Part shown: piece by piece, positions 23,618 through 37,800 of the stretch
How positions within the stretch are numbered: position 1 is the first letter of the stretch
Layout of the letters: each line of letters opens with the position of its first letter
NCBI GenBank assembly: GCA_020055645.1
Contig: CM034547.1
Location: 68,916,884-68,980,883, forward strand
Length of the DNA stretch: 64,000 nucleotides
Direction: 5' to 3'
Source: Tomocerus qinae
Taxonomy: Eukaryota > Arthropoda > Collembola > Entomobryomorpha > Tomoceridae
Made by a program: the position numbers and the translations under genes
Notes under the pieces: model-generated
Seen by the model: the letters and a program-made list of their open reading frames with translations, nothing else
Databases searched by the model: none
Told to the model about the DNA's origin: nothing

Positions 23618-26367
23618 TACTCATTAAAGAGTGGAATTTTTCAAAAATGCCTACCATATACGATATCACATATTATCACTATGCGTAAATGTCAATAATA
23701 TATTATGTCCAGGCTTTCAGGATAATGTTAAGTCTAAGGTCACATATTTAGTATTGACATTCAATTAAGTATAAGTGCCGTACAGTGTAAATACGGTAAT
23801 AAATGTGGAGCACTTTCCTGAAAATTGCTTTCTATATCAAAAATAGACAATCATAGTATCAGAGGTGCGCGGCAATATAGTAATGTAGAAAAATGTACAT
23901 GACATTCTTTAACTAACAATGAGGGAGTATTATTCTTCAAACTATTCTTTTTTGCTGTGCATGGTCTAATTGGCTATAGTCAGAATCAAGCACATCATGA
24001 TTTTTAATTTCTTATTCTTTGATGCTTCTGTACAGACGTTTCAAATAAAATAATTAAAAATATAATTATGAATGTGGCTGGGAAATATCTAACTGGTTTC
24101 ATTTTTCCTTTTAGGTTGTGGCCAGTGACGATTCCCATTATAGATGTTCATGATGATTCAACAGCTATCGTAAGATTTCAAAACTTCGACTAGGACTAGG
24201 AATCCACAGAACTTCTCTTTTGTAAAATAACTAAAAATCTTGCTGGAAAAATGGGACATGTCTTCCACTTATGGCTACCAAAACGTTTCCTTTGCGTACA
24301 GTTAGGTAATAATTCACAATGTTTACCAATATCTACGAAAGATAATATATTTTTGTTCTCTTTCCCTCAAGGCCTCGGTGATATGGCATCTAAGTATAAT
24401 TTAGGCTAAAATGTCAATTTCAGAAAACCCATTATCATAAAGGCTCTAGGGCAGAAATAAGTATAGTCTTGAAAAATATTTATTTTATTCTTGATGCAGT
24501 TGTATCAATTTAGTAGAATAGAAATCTATCTATAGTAGGTATGTCTGTAGTTGTCTGCTTTCTTCGCCCATGTGCTAATGCAATGCTGTAAGTAATAATA
24601 TTAAAATCTACAGTAGAGATACGTACTTGTATTCGATGCCTTTTACGCAATATCAAAATGTTATAAAGCAAATTGCGATACCCCATTCAATGCAACTATG
24701 CATGATGAGAAAATTCAGTCAGAGACACTAATTCCATTATTCTCTTGAAAATTGTTTAGAGACAGACAGCTGAGTTGAGTAGGTCTCCCTGGAATATTTC
24801 ACAAACTTATTAGTTTGAAAAGCAAATGGATTTTGACTGTATTACATTTATTGCTTAACTTATTAGAGTAATTGCTTCCACCATTTTATGTAAAACGGAT
24901 GATTTCGTACTATTTATGACACAACTTTGATGGATTGGAATGGTGCCTTTTTTATTGCGATATCCGCCATTATCGTGTTACGTTGACAGTTTCTATTAAG
25001 CATGATGAGTCTGTTTTGTTACTGGGTTAATAGAAGGGCAAAGGGGAAAGACAGATACAGCGACGGATATTGGTTGATGGGAAATGTGCCTGATTCTCAT
25101 GTTTCCCTCTCGTACCCATTTGATCAATGCATTGTGTAATAGTAATGGAATTAAAGCACCTCAAATGAAGAACTAACATCCACTTTTACTTATTTCATCT
25201 CACATTGCATGGGGAATTGTTTTCCCGTCTGAATTACTTCTGTCTTCCTCAAGGAGAACAATAACATGAACCAACACAAAACTAATTTCTTCTTCCACTT
25301 ATATTTGCCCTGAATCAGCTTCTCTGTCAATCATAAAACATACATTCGTTCACATACTCAGTTAAACAATAATATTTTGTAATTGCATTAAGCAATCTTA
25401 GTCAAAGGAACCCAAACTGCTGACCAAAAATATACTCCTTCAATTTTTGTATGCTACCCAGTTGTTCAAAATATAGATTGAACTTGCATTAAAACGTTTT
25501 TATTTGTGATGACAATGATAAGGGATGAAGAAAACTAATTTATTAATGAAATTCATTGTTTTCTTTTTTACAGTACATTATTTTATTTTGTACAAGGTTT
25601 TGGCCTTACTAATTGCACAAGCCATTCATGTCTTTAGTCATATAATTTATTTAAAAGACAAGATTGTAGTTTTCATTAACCGAATTCAGGGACGATAATT
25701 GTAAGTAAACTTCCATTACCCATTTTCATTTTCCGTGCTATTATTATCAGTAGTCAATAGCTAAAGATATTTCCGTTCGCAGGGAGTAAGATAAGATAGG
25801 GCACGAAAGATGAGAATCGGATATGATGCATTTAATTTGATAAAATGCCCTCTGGGTGATCCGATCTGTCAATGATCTTAATAGCTTATGGATGAGCTGT
25901 TAGATTAATATTCAAAGGAATAGTGATGAGTCACGTTAAAACACTAAGTTAGTCTTAACCTGTCGTGCCTGCACAAACATTAAGTAGCGAGTTGATGAAA
26001 AGTTCAAGCTGCCATCATTCTCTATTCAGCCCTCTCTGTTTACTTATCTACTCAAACTGCATGTATTCATCGCCCAAAGCCACTCTTAATGAGACATAAG
26101 CGCTTAGCAAACAAAACAAGAAAAACAAAAAAGCCTGTTGTAAATGCTACTGTTGCTTTTGTAATCGTCGAAATGTAGATGTAACTCGCGATTGTGTATA
26201 ACTGCGTAGATTAAATCAGCTAAATGTAATTGCAAAATCATAAGACTAATATTGACATCCGCTTCCCAAGCCCTAAGTCTTCTTTCAAGAAATTATTAAA
26301 TCCTCCTAACAGTTTAGCACATTTTAACAGCTTATTCCTATATTCCAACATAATGTGTGAATGAATG
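23618..26367. other. no supported feature
   Basis: AT-rich intergenic sequence without a convincing exon, RNA gene or inverted repeat of note. Confidence 0.5.
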
Positions 26368-26742
26368 TTAAGGGTGGTCAGTAGCGGGGTAAATTGAACA
26401 TACACTTTGTGTGTATTATTTAGAGTTAAAGTGAAGTCTGTATTTATTTACCAAAAGTCTTCAAAATTTCCAAAAGGTGGCGGAAGGTAAACATCAGTAG
26501 TTCAGGAAAATTTGTAATAAGTTTTGAATTATAAAGTTGGCGGAAAATCATGTTTTCCCGCTAACGCTATAATTCAAAACGTATTAATTTTTTTAATATT
26601 TAGCCACTAGTTCCAGGTACTCACCTTCCGCCATTTTGAAAATTTTGAACACTTATAGTAAATAAATATGGGTTTCACTTTAATCCTAAGTAATACACAC
26701 AAAGTGTTATGCTCAAGTTACCCTGATATTACACACCCTTAA
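26368..26742. mobile_element. TTAA-flanked MITE, copy 2
   Basis: 375 bp, TTAAGGGTGGTCAGTAGCG ... ACACACCCTTAA. Shares with copies 1 and 3 the ACTTTGTGTGTATTA subterminal motif, the CAAAAGTCTTCAAAATTTCC arms and a central palindrome around GGCGGAAA/TTTCCCGC. Non-coding. Confidence 0.85.
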
Positions 26743-29700
26743 AGCATAGCAAGCTATAAGATATGAAGACCTGCTTATTTATTCATTCAGAACTAATTTA
26801 AACAGGAAGAGGATAGAAGCATCGAGAATCTTAGGCAACATTTCATTATTAATTCCTACCTAGTCAGCAAAAGACTCTCTCTGTAAATTAAAAAGTTTTG
26901 CCCAAGGACAAAGCGAGAAAAGAGCATCAAAAGATTTGCATATCGAAGGAGTCATGAAAAATGAAGATGAAACTTTGAATAGTATGAATACGATAGTGTA
27001 GCATTTAAGTGCAAATATTTATTTTGGTTTTGTGAAGGCTCAGAGCACTGGTGACGAGAAGGATGAGGAGTTTTAAGAGTGGATTGTCGACATTCCCAAG
27101 TTTGAGACTAAACGACGCATTCAGAACGATTGTCAAGTGTCCAAGGGCAAGTTCAAGAAGTTTGCAGTTGGAGCAGTCTCTCCGATTGTTGCCACACTTT
27201 TCCCAATCTGAATTACAAGCGACGGTTGCCAAAGTCAATGGAACACTCCTTTCATTGAAGAGTGGCTGTTGGCACAAAAGCTGACAGTGATATAAACTTA
27301 CAACAGTGCACTCATTAGTGACATATTTAACTTTTGAACTACTAACCTCCTACACACTTTCATCAATGCAGCGTCGATTAACGAGTGCGTACGGCAAATT
27401 CAGCTGGAAACCATCGATAAGCATTTATAGACAACGAAGAAAGTAATAAAGAGTGATGAAACAGACAGTATTAAGTTAAAGATACACGAAGCACTCAACC
27501 AAGAGATCATAAAAGTACAATGATCGCAAACAGACAGTATTTAAATATCCACGAACAGTATTAAAAACATTTTTTGTGGAAATCTTCAACAATCTCGTCA
27601 GCCAACAATTTTTAAAGTTTTTCTGAGCTCACAATTTCTTATTCCAATGACATAGAGCCAGAATCTACAAAGCGAGCACCCGCACGACATTTTCTGGCTA
27701 AAGTTCAAGTAAGTTAATGATGTAAAGATCAGAGTTGTAATATTTGTGTCTTACAAATGTTGACTGTTGCAGGTAACAAGTTACATACTCGGATTTGTGT
27801 TGACCCAGCAGAGCTCAGTAATTTACGCAATAGTCTCATTGTCTGTCTCCAATCCAAGATTACGCAATCGAGATCTGTGCCAGAAGCTCAGCCATTGCGT
27901 TGGTTGACTAATACACAGCATCACCTGAGTCCAAAGCTATATAGGTACAGAGTCTCTAATGCGCACCCATCCAACCCTTCGATATGAAAAGTATATTGCC
28001 TGATAGATGAGCTATAAATAGAGACTCTTTTTAGGATTTAGTCGGAGGAGAGGAGTGGAGGACTCCGGAGTGAGGAGGACCAAGTTGGGAGAGACTTGAG
28101 ATCGTTTCACTTCCTACGGACGCTCGTTTGTTCTTCGCCTTGTCTTCCTGTCAACATTTATTAGCAGCATTATCATCCCTATCATCTTTGCTGTATAAAC
28201 ATTTCTTCAACAGTCCTCACTGCCAACCAACCAACAAAACTTCACTTTCATAGCCTCTACCCAACCAAAGATATAAATAGCTGAAAGGAATCTCAAGACT
28301 GACGTCTCAAAATCTTCTTCCTCTCGTTTTACCTTTAAGCCCCACCCCCGACAATTACAAATCCTATCTTATACTTCAAAATTGTAAGTTCTTTAACTAC
28401 GTTCTCCATTTAACTAATTAATTACTAACGTGTGGTCGCTCTGCTTTCTTAAACTTATTCAGAGTAATACATCCTTACTATTCGAAGCCAACAGCATAAA
28501 ATAATCTGTGAACAGTTTATATGGATAGGGACAACTTTGGTTATATGGCACTTCGCCTGTTAAATAATGTTCATTTACAGTTTTCTAGTTTTAGCTTACC
28601 TTTAGTTTCAGCATGTCAGTATGGTAATACAAAAGTTAAGTTACTACTCACGCAAACTCATAACAAATGTTTTGCATTATGATAAAAATATTCAAACAAT
28701 GCAGTATTTACATTCTAAATGATATTTACTTTGAGTGTACTGTAAAGGTCGTAATTGTACTGTTTCTTAAAAATGTTGCGTTTGTAGAGTTATAGCATAA
28801 GAAAGAGGCAGAGGCCAAGTAATCCATTCATTGACTGTGTCCACTGATAAGAGTGCTAAACGCTCTGTTCTCCTTATCCAGTACATATCTCTGAGCAGTC
28901 GTCAATTTGTACTTTGGTGATAAACACGTACGAGACACAACCTTTTCGCTTTTACATCTAAACAAGTATCTGCGAGTAAATGGAATTGTACTTCACGCAG
29001 TATGAAAGTGAATGGCTATAGATGAGCGTCGAAATTATCTTATCTCTATATTTTTGGAATGCATGTAGGAACGGAAATAAGATGTTAGTCACTGCAGGAA
29101 TACAAGAGCCTTAATTTAGAGCCAGTATTATTCAGATTGTTACCAAGCATGCTATTTGTGAGGCATAATAATTATATCGTTACCAATTACCATTGCATTG
29201 TTTTTATGAGGCGTAATGAATGAGTAGTCGTACAGAAAGGGAATTAGCTGGCTTTTGATTAGCGTAGACACCATTCGTCTACACTTTGGGATCTGTTTCA
29301 TGTATCGCATTGTTACTACTTGGATGCAGTAAATACTATTCTACATAGTAATTAGTACATCTGCGTCAGTTTCTTTTGTGATAAGCTACTTTAGTACTTG
29401 CCTACTATTTACACAGCGATACCTACACACAAGAACAGACTTAATGAATACTTGTATAATGACTTGTGACGAGGATGCATAATGTTTATTGCTTACTTAT
29501 TCTAAGTATTTTTACAGATCACAAGTTAAGGTTTATATTTGGGGTCAATGCCATGTCATGACAGAAAACATTTGAGATTACATACAGTTTAAAGATTTTA
29601 TTTACGAGAGTACAGTTTCAACATGTACCATAATATATAATTGCTCCACGCTTGAAAAGAGACCAAATGCTACACACTTTACTTATCTCTTTTTAAATTG

Positions 29701-31872
29701 CAATCTATCCTCCAGCATTTAATTACCGTAGAAAACATTTGTGAATAATGATAAAAGTGTCCTTACTGCTTTCTTGGCCAAATAAGTTCCAAGTTGTGGT
29801 TAGTTACAGATAAATTGTTTGTATCTACCACTGTAGCCTGTGGCACAGTTCGGGAGTAGATAGTATAATACTTAGACATTTCGTAACAAAATGGAAGCTG
29901 TACTTATACTACAGTGTTGCAGAGAGAGAGGCCTAATTATATGCTCTAGTACTGCTGAATCGTAAGATATGAACAGACAGGCATCGTAAAGCCGAGTATC
30001 CAAAACATAAAGACATTTAATGCAATGGCAGCAGATAAGTACAAGAGATGTCATTTGAAACTTACCTACAAGACAGAGAGGAGTATAAAATAACGAATGA
30101 TCGCAGACAACTGTGCATTGTATTTAGTATCTGTCTGGAGTATACATGTTTATGTTTTATTATGCAGATGGTATTGCAGCTTAGAGAGGTAAGCACAATT
30201 TGGCAGCGTGCATTGATACAATTTTGTACGATTTCTATTTACTATTGTAAACGCATATCCAAGTGTTGATGTTCCTGCTAAACCGAGGAATAAATATTTA
30301 AGCGTAGACAATGCTATATAATAAATGTAGAGGAAGGAGGTAGGACGAAGAAATACCTAGCCAAGTCAACTGAAGAGTATAATTCTCCATAATTCATAAG
30401 ATTAGACGGTTGTGTGTAAGGATCGTGTAGATGCATAGATATGACTACTGTAGATAGTTATTGGTGGACCAAAGATGATTATAGTAGAGGAGTACACAAA
30501 GTGAATCAATGTTCTGTTTCAAATCAGATGAGAGTGTGAAGGAAGGAAGCTTGTTTAACTCGCCCATTCAGTCAAGCTCGGCTCGCCATCGTCTCACTCA
30601 CTGACGACGAACCTCATTTAAGAATCTTCAATTGACTGAGATTAAAATAAAAGAAGTCAGGCCTACGTTACATAATAACAGAGAAGAAAGCAATGGATGG
30701 CAAACAAAATATCAATTCGGCTAACCTCAAACTCAATGTCAGCATCAAATAAAAGAACATCTTCTTGCATAAAACTATCTCACACCACAAAATCAGTTCA
30801 CATTGGATCTCTTTTGTATGCTCAACTTCAACTTATTAGCTCTCGGTGCGTACAGAAAAACTATCTTGAATATTGACATACAAATAACTGCTAAGTAGAA
30901 GTGGTCTTAAAAATATAGAAAGAAGGCTCAAGAAATTACCATTGACGACAATCTTACTGAACTACTTCTGTTTTATTTGTAACTGTTTAGAACAAAGACA
31001 AAATTAGAATAATTTTAATTAGTCGTGAGTTTTGATTTGGACGTGAAAATCTTAAGAGTTAAATTATAGTGAAAATTGCTGCGACTGCTAAATCAGCTCA
31101 ACAACATAAAAAGATAAAAAGGCAGATTGTTTTAAAGTTCGGAATGAAAATAGGAGGACGGTGTAGAAAATTGTATTATTGTGGAGATAAGTAGGTAGTT
31201 AAGAAACTAAATTACTGTGCAAGAGATTCGAAGGAAGAAGAAGCCAACCACAACCACTGCTTGACTTTGACTTTAGTCTTTGGTTTGGTTTGGCTTCCAT
31301 AACTTGCATCATCACTCACTCACTCACACACATACATACATACTAAGTACAAGTACAGACTCGTAGACTTGTACAGACAGAAGAAGGAGCAGCGGAGGCA
31401 TAAATTCTCAGCTCCACCAACATCCACGACCAGTCAACGTCAACTTTTCCACGAGGCATTGTATCTCTCTACTACTCCAGTTACACTCACTCCTATTCTT
31501 CACTTGAGACATTTTTCAAACATCAAATACCTTTTCGAGTGTCTCAACTTCCCTCGCAACTTGAGAACATTTTATCTGTGACAAGAAATTAACAATTTCT
31601 GCAGCTGACGAAATTTTAAGAAAAAAGATTCTCATTTTGCAACGAGCTAGATCAAGAATTAATTCGCTCGTCTCATTGTGCCTTCCTCGAATTCTCGTGC
31701 CTTCTCAAACGATTCATCTCAAGAATCTATCCGACTGACGGCTAATCTGGATTCAGACACTTTCGTCTCATCTGCAAGCAACTGAACTGATCTTACTGGC
31801 CGAGCTGATTTCAATTTCTTCCAATTACTTCCGATCTTCCGCTCGAAATAAATATTTTCTTCCTTCATCAAC
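26743..31872. other. intergenic region and presumed carbonic anhydrase promoter side
   Basis: No coding region supported. Frames on both strands at 27005-27284 overlap and neither is recognised. From about 28013 there are promoter and 5' UTR-like signals, and 31.2-31.87 kb is likely 5' UTR or promoter of the carbonic anhydrase, since its ATG is at 31873. Confidence 0.45.
28011..28382 (+). promoter_or_regulatory. possible TATA promoter and 5' UTR exon
   Basis: GCTATAAATAGAGAC (TATA-like, about 28010-28024) is followed by about 360 bp of pyrimidine-rich sequence without a usable long frame, ending at a good donor CAAAATT|GTAAGTTC. It could be a distal first exon of the carbonic anhydrase, which begins 3.5 kb downstream on the same strand, or a separate transcript. 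Motif-based inference only. Confidence 0.25.
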
Positions 31873-34800
31873 ATGTCTACCTGGGGATACTGCAGCCATA
31901 ACGGTAATTTACATTTCATTATTGACGCTTTTCCAAACTTTTTTTTCTATGCTCATTTGCATGTGCGAATATCTATTTTTGTTGCTAAACCAAAATGATT
32001 TCGCAAATGAACTGACAGACAGTATGGTGACAAATCGTCTTCTAAACAGTACGTAGTTATTAACAGCTACGAGTTTAGCTTTAGTTCCTACACTTTACTC
32101 TAAATACAATACGATGGGGAAATTGCTCTAATAAGGCGTACCTATACTGACTTGTCTTAAATGGGTGCAGTTATTTCGTCGATTTTTTAGTACTACGCGT
32201 CATCCTACCACAAATTGTGGTCGACAGTTGCTAGTAATATCCTCCGTATTAATAGTACTCCACACACTTTATTCAAACACGTAATAGTACTACTGTAATA
32301 TACTGAAAATCTCATAACAATTATTACTGTTAGTAGTTTCCTCACAGATACTAAATATAGAGAAGGCGTGTGAATAAGTTCATGTGAATCGATTTAATTA
32401 AATTTAAGTATTATGTGCATTAACCGAAGATATGGTTTACGCTAGCCGATTTTTTATTACTTTTGCGTATCTCATAGTAAATAATTTTGCAACGCTAGCA
32501 AAAATATAACTCATTAGCTACGCATGACATGACTTTTATTATTGCTAAATCTTGGCTTCACAACTACATACTAAAAACGAATTATATTTTTAGTTTTTAA
32601 CTGTTCGACAGCCAATGTTATAGTACAGACTCAAGATGACAGACACTATTAGACTATGCTGCTGAAATTAGGTTTTAAAACATCTACTCACAGCTACGAG
32701 TACGAACACGTAATTAATCCTCTTTTATTTTTCGCTTGTGTTCATCTATTATCTATTGTCACGGTATTTAGGATAGATGTGTGATAAATGTCGTACTTTG
32801 CCGAACTTCAGTTCAGGTTGGATCTATATAGATATAGAGGAAGTTGTATCAAGTTAGCCGACTTCAATGTATTTTTGCTGACTGCATGCAGTAAACTAAG
32901 ATCAAAAGATTTGCTGAGTTAGCTAAATATTTACAATTGTGAGTCACAGACTGATTTTGTTTTGCTTTGTAGCCGGTATACATGCAAATCTGTAGCAAGG
33001 TATGTCAATAATCCTGTCGGTATATATAGGTACATACTATAGTTTATATATATCACATCCTTAAAAACGAGACCATTTGCATGAAATATAGTACACTTTG
33101 AATATACGGTAAGGATAGGAATTGGCAAAAATTTAGTTTTAATATGCTCTTAGAAGATTTAATATGCTGAACTTTACTACTTTCATTTTAATGATGCTTT
33201 ATAGATTAATTAGGATTGGGAAATACTATTGTCAATAAACAATTGAAATTAACAATTCATTCAGTAAAATCGATGTCAATACAGGTTATCATTTTACACA
33301 TTAAGAACATGGGAAATCATCGTAGAGACATTTGAAATTTTTATGTTGGAAAATTGTTAAGATTGCTCGAATTCCTTTCATTTTAAGAGTTGAGAAATGA
33401 AATTCTCACAGAGACAAAAACTATTTCATAGAATGTAGGATATCGTGTGATTCAGGGAATAAAAAGGCACTCCTTTTTTACAAAAAAGTAAAAACAGAAC
33501 TGCTTTTTCTAAAAAGAGCTGTACTTTTTACCCTTTTCAACTTATTTACAAGTAAAGTGGAAGTAAATGGGGCACGCTGATACATCAAAAAAGGTAAAAC
33601 GGAAAAAAGCACTGCTTTTTAAAAAACTCACTCCTACCTTTTTTATAAAAAAGACAAAAATGTAAAAAAGGGTCTTTTTTTGTTCCCTGGTGATCATTGA
33701 TGGTTAAAGACGTCAATATTAAGAGTAGAAAATAGTAGAAATTACAATTATTTTTAGAACGACATTTATCATGTAGACTGATCATAAAGAGGAGAGAGAA
33801 ATGTGAGTAGGTCTTTGAAGGTGTGGATGAAAGGAGCTATCTTGTAGGTCTTCGATAACTGTTCCATCGCTTCTTTTATCACAGAGATTACAGATACAGT
33901 CTTTGTCGTGATGATTTCTGTTTCTGTATGCAGTGTGTACACTGGCAATCACTTAACCAAAGTAAACAAAAGTATCTCTATATTGATTTTAAGAGCACCA
34001 ACTCAAATGTGGTGTCAAATCTACTTAACATTTACACACACAAGCCGATACTTTCGACTATCTGTCAGTGCACTCATTTCTTTCTTTCTGGCATTGCAAT
34101 TGTTGCTGAGCAGATACTCGCAATCCGACTTTGTTTGCTCTGATCAGTGTACTCATCAGAAGAGCATTTTTATATTTTATTTGCTGTTAGCGATTAGTCG
34201 TTGGGACTCTCTAATGCTCTGCTCTCCCTATAATCACGTTTGATTGCCTTAGATCTAGAAATTAGGTCGAATTGTTATTCATTACAGATTTTTGCTAGAT
34301 TATTTACTTGCTATCCAATTTCACCTGACCTATCAGCAATAGTCAATAGATGGATACTATGTACATCTGTCTGTAGGGAAATTAAATTCAAAGAATAACA
34401 GATTTTACTAGTAACTGTACTTTTGTTATTGGTAGGTAGGTCGATGTATTTAAATAAATACTCGTATTTCAAATGAATGTAAAAGTCTACTTGAAGTAAA
34501 TCAATCTGCATGTTGATTTTCCGTCAGGGTAGTTATCCTTTTAACAAACGAAATTTCGTAAGCCATAAAGCAAACCCTTCTTAAGCAATAAAAACTAAAA
34601 TTGATATAGACCAGTCAAGTTCGCAGTGTGAAACCAGAAACCCAAAGGTTTATAAACAACAACCCGACAGTTGTGGTTAGATGCTAATGCTCTTGAATCG
34701 TTTGCTAAACGGAAAATATTATATTCACAAACTTTTAACATTGCAGGTTAGTTTTAGAAATGCAGCAGATATCAAAATACAGATGTTTTTATGTAGGTGT

Positions 34801-37800
34801 AGAGCAGACATTGTTCTACTGCTTGTATTTACAATTTGAAACGTTGCTTGGCGTGCATTTTATACATAAAATCTAAATAAGGATTCCCGACGTGGAGTTT
34901 AGCAGCAAAGTTGATTAGGTATGCTCTGAGTAGCTCAAAAGTATTGGCTGTGGATCACGCCCTTAATTGAGGAGATCTCTCTTGTTCTAATGTAAATCAT
35001 CAAGTGAAATGACTTAACCTGAATTGATACCTTGCGAGGATATTGAAATCAGATCAAGCGAGACGAGATAATATGTACCTGAGAGCATGCTACAAAGCCA
35101 CTCCTCCTCCAGTCTCATTCATCTTCCTAATATTCTACCTTGACTGAACTCAATAAACTTTCATCCGTTTAAACGCAATAAAGAGGACAAAAGAGGTACA
35201 ACTCAGTAGACACCGTGATAAACGTGCACTTTGCACTTGAACAACGTTGGCGAAAAAAAATATCATAAACTAACTTCATCATCCTCAGGGTGTCAGGGTT
35301 TCGTTTTTGGTGAGAGCCTCTCTTGAATCTGGAGCATATTGATTAGCAACTTTTATTTTATAACCCTTCTAATGGGTCGGACCCAAATGATTTTTGGTTT
35401 CTTGGTTATTGGACGAGAATATAAAACCTCAACTGCAAAAGTACTTGCATTGCACAGCAAGAGAAGACTAGTTTTTCATGTCACCACAGAAAAATTTTAT
35501 TTTTCTGTGAATTACTTATTTATTCATTCAATAAGCCTATCTGTTTCTTTTAATGTATGCTCTTCTGATCTTCATATCATTGGGTTTCCATCAAAGAGGT
35601 TGCAAAAGGTCGCAAGTAAATCGCAGCTTTGAAGCAATACTGAATAGTCTCATTAGGATTATGCATGTAGCCTCTAATTTTTATAATGGTGAGTGACAGA
35701 ACTTTTAGAGGCCACCTTGCATTTCCAAGGTTGGAAGCTTCAAAGTGATGTCTTTTTTGGAAAATTTTTCACCTGCATGGGTGCAGCAAAATGTAGAGGA
35801 TTTTACAAGGTTAATTTTTTAACCTTGATGCACTTGCTGCTGAATAACTATGAATAAATTCACCTTATACAATGACACTCTTTTGGAAATGGAATACAGT
35901 TGTTTTCTCAACAAGGATCTGCAAGTGGGAAAGTGATATTATAATTTGCAACCATTCTTTTGCCAGAATCCATGCCATTTTATTTACTTTATCTACTTAG
36001 CCAGTCAGTGGGATTCCAACTGGAATACTTACTATTGACCAAATACAGGTTTCTTCCATAAACATGTGTGTTAGGTATTTTTGCAACCAGTCTGTCTCTA
36101 AGTGTGTTTATGTGCACTTACAATGCACATTTGCACATAGACGAGCGAATGGACTTTACATGGCATGGAAAAACCAGTATGCTAGGAAGATAAGAAAAAC
36201 TCGAATCTTAGTTTGTCACGAGATTTTTTCCATCTATTCTTAACATCTGAAAGATTTATTTGTCTACGACTCATTTTAGCATTGAGTCAGACAAGGCAAA
36301 TGAATTTCCTCTCAGGTTATTTCACCATTATTTATTTACATTCACGAAATCTCGATTAGCGAATTAGTGGCAACACTAAAATGGCGTTATATAAATTCCG
36401 GCACACTTATAGCTTTTTGTGTTATTGCCTTTGCAATAATAATGACTACACGAGTTAGAAAGCAGCTTATGGAAAGAACAGATGAGTTACTTGTTACAAC
36501 TCTGCTCTTTTGTGACACAGATAATTGCGTCCCGCTGAGACTCTTTTCTGAACAAAATTATTTTAGTGCTTTAGGAAAACGAGCGTTTATTTTGTCTGTA
36601 ACAGAGATATCTTCTCCGTCGTATGTCTAAAAACCTGCTAAAGTCAGGCATATAACATTTCCTCAAAGAAAACTTTCATAGATGACAAAGGACATGGCAT
36701 AGCGCGTCCATTTAAATGAACAAAGAAAAGGACTGCTACAAACATTTTCCATTATTTCATTATGAAGTAAAAAGTAATAATTTCTGAGCGTTCTAACCTA
36801 CCTTGAAAATTCTGCGACGATTTACGATTCAGTTATCCTTTAATCTAATATTGCAATGGCAATAAAGAAACACACACGATGGAAAGTGCCATAATATTCA
36901 ACGTCCGTTTTATAGACACTTTACCTTCGTAGTTCATAGTGCGTGTATTATATTTCTGCTTTACGTGTACTATTATATGTATTAGAATCCACAATAGTTT
37001 GTAAATCCAGTTCAAGCTAAATACAAAGCTCTTTCAAAAGTTTTATGATCATGGGCATCTAAATATAAAGCCTTATTACTTTTAGCTCGTTAGTAACTGA
37101 TGATGAAGTTAGGAGAGGACGTTTATTTATGCCATTTGTGTGGCTCATATGACTCACATACTCATTTTCTGTCTCGTGTAGCAAAGCTTCTCTAATTTAA
37201 TTATTTTTCAAGGTGTTTCTTTATTGTCCTTTATCTACGTGGCACATTTTATTCTTCCTTTTCGTCGTGGGTCCTGCCATACTGTCTGCCTCACTGCAAA
37301 AGTGTTTCCTTGCAAAGAGGCATGCATTTCGGTCCTAGTATACTCCATTTTAACGCATTTTAATATTAACGTCGAAGTCATAGGCGTATCTTCTATATTT
37401 ATCTCCTCGTTGGCCTGCACAATAGTGAATGAGTCCATCATCTGACTGTTATTAGGACTTCCTAGCTTTTATCACTAACAAGCGGGGGTGTCAATCAAAA
37501 CTGAATTTTGTTATTATTATTATAATCAGTCATTCCGGTTAATTCTAACCGTAAGCACTGAAGTAGAAATTCTGCACTGCAATCGAAAGTGTATTTTATT
37601 ATAGTTACGAAGCATTCAATGTGCTACACCGCACAGTACAGTAGCCTCATTTTTCATTTGGCCTTACACGATCTATAATAATTGTTTACCCATTGTCCAT
37701 TTACCTTGCCTCTATTATAGGTTTGTGTCTATGTTCATTATATTGTGGCTAAAAGAGAATAAAGAAAAAGCACATAGTAAATATACTCCAGTTCTGATAG

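Noticed and set aside
27005-27284. Overlapping 90- and 77-codon frames on opposite strands
   Set aside because: Neither contains a recognisable domain or fits flanking splice signals; the minus frame (WEKCGNNRRDCSNC) has some coding look but no support.
36367-36630. 87-codon frame with one hydrophobic stretch in carbonic anhydrase intron 1
   Set aside because: Starts at a non-ATG codon, no homologous motif and no splice context; probably chance.
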